Source of the DNA: an uncultured Clostridia bacterium
GTDB lineage: Bacteria > Bacillota > Clostridia > TANB77 > CAG-508
Length of the DNA: 64,000 nucleotides
Reading direction: 5' to 3'
NCBI GenBank assembly: GCA_934130975.1
Contig: CAKOYU010000005.1
Location: forward strand, 39,703 to 103,702
The translations under genes and the position numbers were made by a program. The notes under the pieces are model-generated. The model was not told the origin of the DNA. It saw only the letters and a program-made list of their open reading frames with translations, and searched no databases. Below, one piece after another: positions 61,555-64,000 of the stretch; position 1 is the first letter of the stretch; each line of letters starts with the position of its first letter.

Positions 61555-61872
61555 ATGGCAAGAAATAGTTTGAAGGATGAGGACAATGAAAAAAATGAAA
61601 AAGTTTTTGCAACAAGAGAACTTGAAACAGAAGAAATGACATCATTATATGAAACAGAACAAGAGGCAATGAAGAATTATGATAGTTATAAAGTTGATAG
61701 TGCCAAAGTCTCAGATACTGCATTTAAAATCTATTTAACTAACTGTAATGGAATTGTAAAATATTATAATACATTTAATTTAACTAATTATGATGCAACA
61801 GATAATTTGAAAGTACATTTATTTAAAGAAAATGGAGATGAGATAATTGTTGAATTGACAAAGGAAAGATAG
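61555..61872 (+). CDS. Hypothetical protein, possibly 5'-truncated
   Basis: 105 residues. The first half is acidic and unstructured (KDEDNEKNEK, ETEEMTSLYETEQEAMKNYD). The second is a small beta-rich domain (AFKIYLTNCNGIVKYYNTFN...LKVHLFKENGDEIIVEL). No ribosome site lies before the ATG, and there is no signal peptide, although the domain looks extracytoplasmic. It may be the remains of a longer lipoprotein gene. A stop codon closes the frame shortly upstream. Confidence 0.5.
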   Translation: MARNSLKDEDNEKNEKVFATRELETEEMTSLYETEQEAMKNYDSYKVDSAKVSDTAFKIYLTNCNGIVKYYNTFNLTNYDATDNLKVHLFKENGDEIIVELTKER

Positions 61873-61891
61873 TTTTATAAAAAATTTATAG

Positions 61892-61932
61892 GCAGATAAT
61901 TGATTGAAAATTATCTGCTTTTATGATATAAA
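61892..61932 (+). terminator. Module C4: terminator with superimposed promoter
   Basis: GCAGATAA/TTATCTGC stem with T-run. TTGAAA (61904-61909) and TATAAA (61927-61932) are 17 bp apart and drive the SanA-like gene. Confidence 0.7.
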
Positions 61933-62003
61933 AAAGACAAATATTAATATATTAGGATGAATTGAGAACTAATTATAATACAAAATGTAAAATGGAGAAA
62001 TTT

Positions 62004-62675
62004 ATGAAGAAATTATTAAAATATGTAATAATAGTTAGTATTGTAATAGCAATAATGGTGTTAGGTATAAATTTATATGTGAGAATATCAACCAAAAATC
62101 AGATTATCAAAGAAAATGAATATTTAAAATTATCGGATATAGATTGTATAATTATTTTAGGAGCTGGAATATGGGGAGATAAGCCAAGTTCTATGTTAGA
62201 AGATAGACTATTGGAAGGTATAAAATTATATCAAAATAATGTATCAAATAAAATAATAATGAGTGGAGATCATGGAAGAAAAGAATATGATGAAGTAAAT
62301 ATAATGAAAAAATATGCAATAGAAAAAGGAATACCATCAGAAAATATTTTTATGGATCATGCAGGTTTTTCTACTTATGAAAGTATATATAGAGTAAAAA
62401 ATATTTTTGAAGCAAAGAAAGTTGTAATAGTAACGCAAAAATACCATTTATATAGAGCTTTATATATTGCAAATCAATTGGGATTAGAAGCATACGGAGT
62501 TGGAGCAGATCCTAGACAATATGTAGGAACAACATATAGAGAAATAAGGGAAATATTAGCAAGAGATAAAGATTTTTTAAAATGCATATTTAAGCCAGAG
62601 CCTACTTATTTAGGAGATACAATTCCCGTAAATGGAAATGGAGATATTACAAATGATGATAAAAAAGATATTTAA
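62004..62675 (+). CDS. SanA/YdcF-like DUF218 membrane protein
   Basis: The 223-residue protein has one N-terminal transmembrane helix (~7-29) and an outside DUF218 domain: CIIILGAGIWGDKPSSMLED, then NKIIMSGDHG, FMDHAGFSTYESIYR and VTQKYHLYRALYIANQLG. SanA/ElyC relatives affect envelope permeability and vancomycin resistance; biochemistry is unknown. ATG at 62004 follows TGGAG; an upstream TTG at 61962 is less likely. The DUF1287 gene starts 16 bp later. Confidence 0.87.
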   Translation: MKKLLKYVIIVSIVIAIMVLGINLYVRISTKNQIIKENEYLKLSDIDCIIILGAGIWGDKPSSMLEDRLLEGIKLYQNNVSNKIIMSGDHGRKEYDEVNIMKKYAIEKGIPSENIFMDHAGFSTYESIYRVKNIFEAKKVVIVTQKYHLYRALYIANQLGLEAYGVGADPRQYVGTTYREIREILARDKDFLKCIFKPEPTYLGDTIPVNGNGDITNDDKKDI

Positions 62676-62691
62676 AAAATATGGAGCTAAT

Positions 62692-63345
62692 ATGAAAAAG
62701 AGTGTAATAATATTTCTTATAGTTTTTATTATAATTATTGTTGTAGTAACATTATTATATAATTTTAGAATTATACCATATAAACAATATTCTAATAGTG
62801 ATTTCAATATTGAAACATATATTAGCAATGTAGATAAAGATAATGATGGTATAGATGATCAGACAGATATATTAAATAATGTAAGAGAATATATAAAAAC
62901 AAAGCCTAAATATAAAAGCAAATATTATGGAGTAGGTTATCCTGATGATGAATATGGGGTTTGCACAGATGTTGTAGCAAATGGATTAAAAGGTGCTGGA
63001 TATGATTTAATGGAACTGGTAAACGAGGATATCACAAGTCATAAAGAAAAATACAATATTGAAACTATAGACAAAAATATAGACTTTAGGAGAGTAAGAA
63101 ATTTAGATATATATTTTAAGAACAATAATACTTCATTAACAAATGATTTATCTAAAATCGAAGAATGGCAAGGTGGAGATATAATTGTATTTAAAGACCA
63201 TATAGGAATAATATCAGACAAGAGAAACCGAAAGGGAATTCCTTTTCTAATACACCATGCAAATCCAATGCAAATAAACTATGAGGAAGATGTATTAGAG
63301 TTATATGGACAAGAATATATTATAGGACATTATAGAATTAGTTAA
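62692..63345 (+). CDS. Membrane-anchored DUF1287 protein (NlpC/P60-like fold)
   Basis: 217 residues: an N-terminal anchor (~3-24) and a DUF1287 domain. It shows YGVCTDVVANGLKGAGYDL (conserved Cys), WQGGDIIVFKDHIGIISD, and HHANPMQINYEED with the His. Cys and His would form the papain-like pair. Relatives are presumed to act on cell-wall or other amides; substrate unknown. An acidic DNDGIDDQ segment before the domain resembles a calcium loop. Co-transcribed with the SanA-like gene, so both probably act at the envelope. Confidence 0.85.
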   Translation: MKKSVIIFLIVFIIIIVVVTLLYNFRIIPYKQYSNSDFNIETYISNVDKDNDGIDDQTDILNNVREYIKTKPKYKSKYYGVGYPDDEYGVCTDVVANGLKGAGYDLMELVNEDITSHKEKYNIETIDKNIDFRRVRNLDIYFKNNNTSLTNDLSKIEEWQGGDIIVFKDHIGIISDKRNRKGIPFLIHHANPMQINYEEDVLELYGQEYIIGHYRIS

Positions 63346-63393
63346 AGCACAACAAGAAATTATAAAATCATAGTAAAAAATCACAATTTTTAG

Positions 63394-63435
63394 AGCAGGT
63401 AGTTAGTTGATAATTATCTGCTTTTGTGATAGGAT
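63394..63435 (+). terminator. Module C5: terminator with superimposed promoter
   Basis: AGCAGGTAGTTA/TAATTATCTGCT stem (with G-U pairs) and T-run. TTGATA (63407-63412) and TAGGAT (63430-63435) are 17 bp apart. Confidence 0.7.
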
Positions 63436-63475
63436 GAGTAAAAATGAAATTGTAATTTGTAGAGGAGGAATATGT

Positions 63476-63709
63476 ATGCAATTAATAATATATCCGTTTA
63501 TTGTTTGTGTGGGAATTTTTTTGATACAACTTTTTTTCATAATAAGAAAAAACAAAATAGTATATAATGATATTCAAAAAAAAGATAAAAAACATTGGAA
63601 ATTAGTTATAAAAATATTAGTAGCATTGATAATATCAATAATTGTAGGAGTTTTATCCTTTTACATATTAGGCATATATGTTTTAATAGGCTTAAATGCA
63701 GGACGCTAA
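63476..63709 (+). CDS. Small two-helix membrane protein
   Basis: 77 residues with helices at ~2-22 and ~46-70 joined by a basic cytoplasmic loop (RKNKIVYNDIQKKDKKHWK). Not assignable. AGAGGAGG precedes the ATG at 63476. It shares a transcript from module C5 with the TfoX gene, 40 bp downstream. Confidence 0.7.
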   Translation: MQLIIYPFIVCVGIFLIQLFFIIRKNKIVYNDIQKKDKKHWKLVIKILVALIISIIVGVLSFYILGIYVLIGLNAGR

Positions 63710-63749
63710 AAGATTTATACAAATTACAATAAGTAAAGGAGATTCAAAA

Positions 63750-64000
63750 ATGGAAACTTCAAAAGATTATAAAGATTTGATATTAGAACAATTAGATTTG
63801 TTAGATAATATAAATTGCAGAGCAATGATGGGAGAATACCTATTATATTATAATAAGATTTTATTCGGTGGAATATACGATAATAGACTACTTGTAAAGA
63901 TAGTAGATAGTAATAAAAAATATAATATGCAAGAACAAATACCTTATGAAAGTGCGAAAGCTATGTATTTAGTTGATAATATAGATAATAGAGAAAAGTT
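63750..64000 (+). CDS. TfoX N-terminal-domain protein (cut by the window end)
   Basis: The first 83 codons read METSKDYKDLILEQLDLLDN, then CRAMMGEYLLYYNKILFGGI, ending near ESAKAMYLVDNIDN. This is the TfoX/Sxy N-terminal domain. In gammaproteobacteria TfoX promotes competence; stand-alone Firmicutes proteins are uncharacterised. AAAGGAG lies 9 bp before ATG. The remainder lies beyond the window. Confidence 0.85.
   Translation, partial: METSKDYKDLILEQLDLLDNINCRAMMGEYLLYYNKILFGGIYDNRLLVKIVDSNKKYNMQEQIPYESAKAMYLVDNIDNREK

Noticed and set aside
1..64000. CRISPR array, rRNA operon, prophage or insertion-sequence transposase
   Set aside because: No regularly spaced direct repeats, rRNA sequence, structural phage genes or transposase motifs were seen.

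Overview
The window is an AT-rich, low-GC Firmicutes-type chromosome segment, by inference from an uncultured spore-lineage Clostridia-like anaerobe. Evidence for this is a spoIIM-xerD pair, a glycine T-box, LexA, a flavodiiron protein, consensus sigma-A promoters with 17-bp spacers, strong AGGAGG ribosome sites, and heavy use of AGA and ATA codons. Almost every gene points right.

Layout. 1-3.9 kb: a surface pair, made of a 5'-truncated leucine-rich-repeat protein ending in a dockerin and a cohesin protein with a C-terminal anchor. 4-45.7 kb: core genome in short operons. These hold trmB, tRNA-Trp, rqcH, T-box-glyS, glmM, ftsY, a UPF0182 protein, femX-like, alr-like, ftsH, an EndoQ-like nuclease, spoIIM, xerD, an Alg14/Alg13-like glycosyltransferase pair, ftsE-ftsX with two coiled-coil M23 hydrolases and a CtpA-type protease, pgsA, greA, lexA, a GH18 protein, a class A PBP, cysS and argS. 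Much of this concerns building and cutting the cell wall. Five orphan genes of different base composition sit between these operons, each alone.

46-64 kb: accessory region of small genes. It has a frameshifted peroxiredoxin, a RelE/ParE-type toxin-antitoxin pair, class I aldolase, sirtuin, MntP, a MerR regulator, a zinc-ribbon membrane protein, pentapeptide and PPC proteins, Tag, a flavodiiron protein, a Ham1-like NTPase, an LMW phosphatase, VOC, MYG1 (frameshifted), ASCH, Nudix (truncated), MBL, a candidate type I toxin-antitoxin unit, a SanA-like protein, DUF1287 and TfoX (cut by the window end).

Non-coding structure is the most unusual part. (A) Four copies of a ~135-bp element with 18-bp terminal inverted repeats each lie inside a longer, copy-specific imperfect palindrome of 210-265 bp. 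(B) Six intergenic repeats carry the palindromic word GGGACCGGTTCT or its complement. (C) A small module recurs in which a terminator hairpin carries the -35 box of the next gene in its loop and the -10 box just after its U-tract. The same overlap of terminator and next promoter occurs with unrelated sequence at glmM/SSB-like, greA/lexA and lexA/GH18. A 282-bp unit at 61.1-61.4 kb has terminal inverted repeats that coincide with the predicted starts of two convergent RNAs, one encoding a 37-residue hydrophobic peptide. No rRNA, CRISPR array, prophage or transposase gene was seen.
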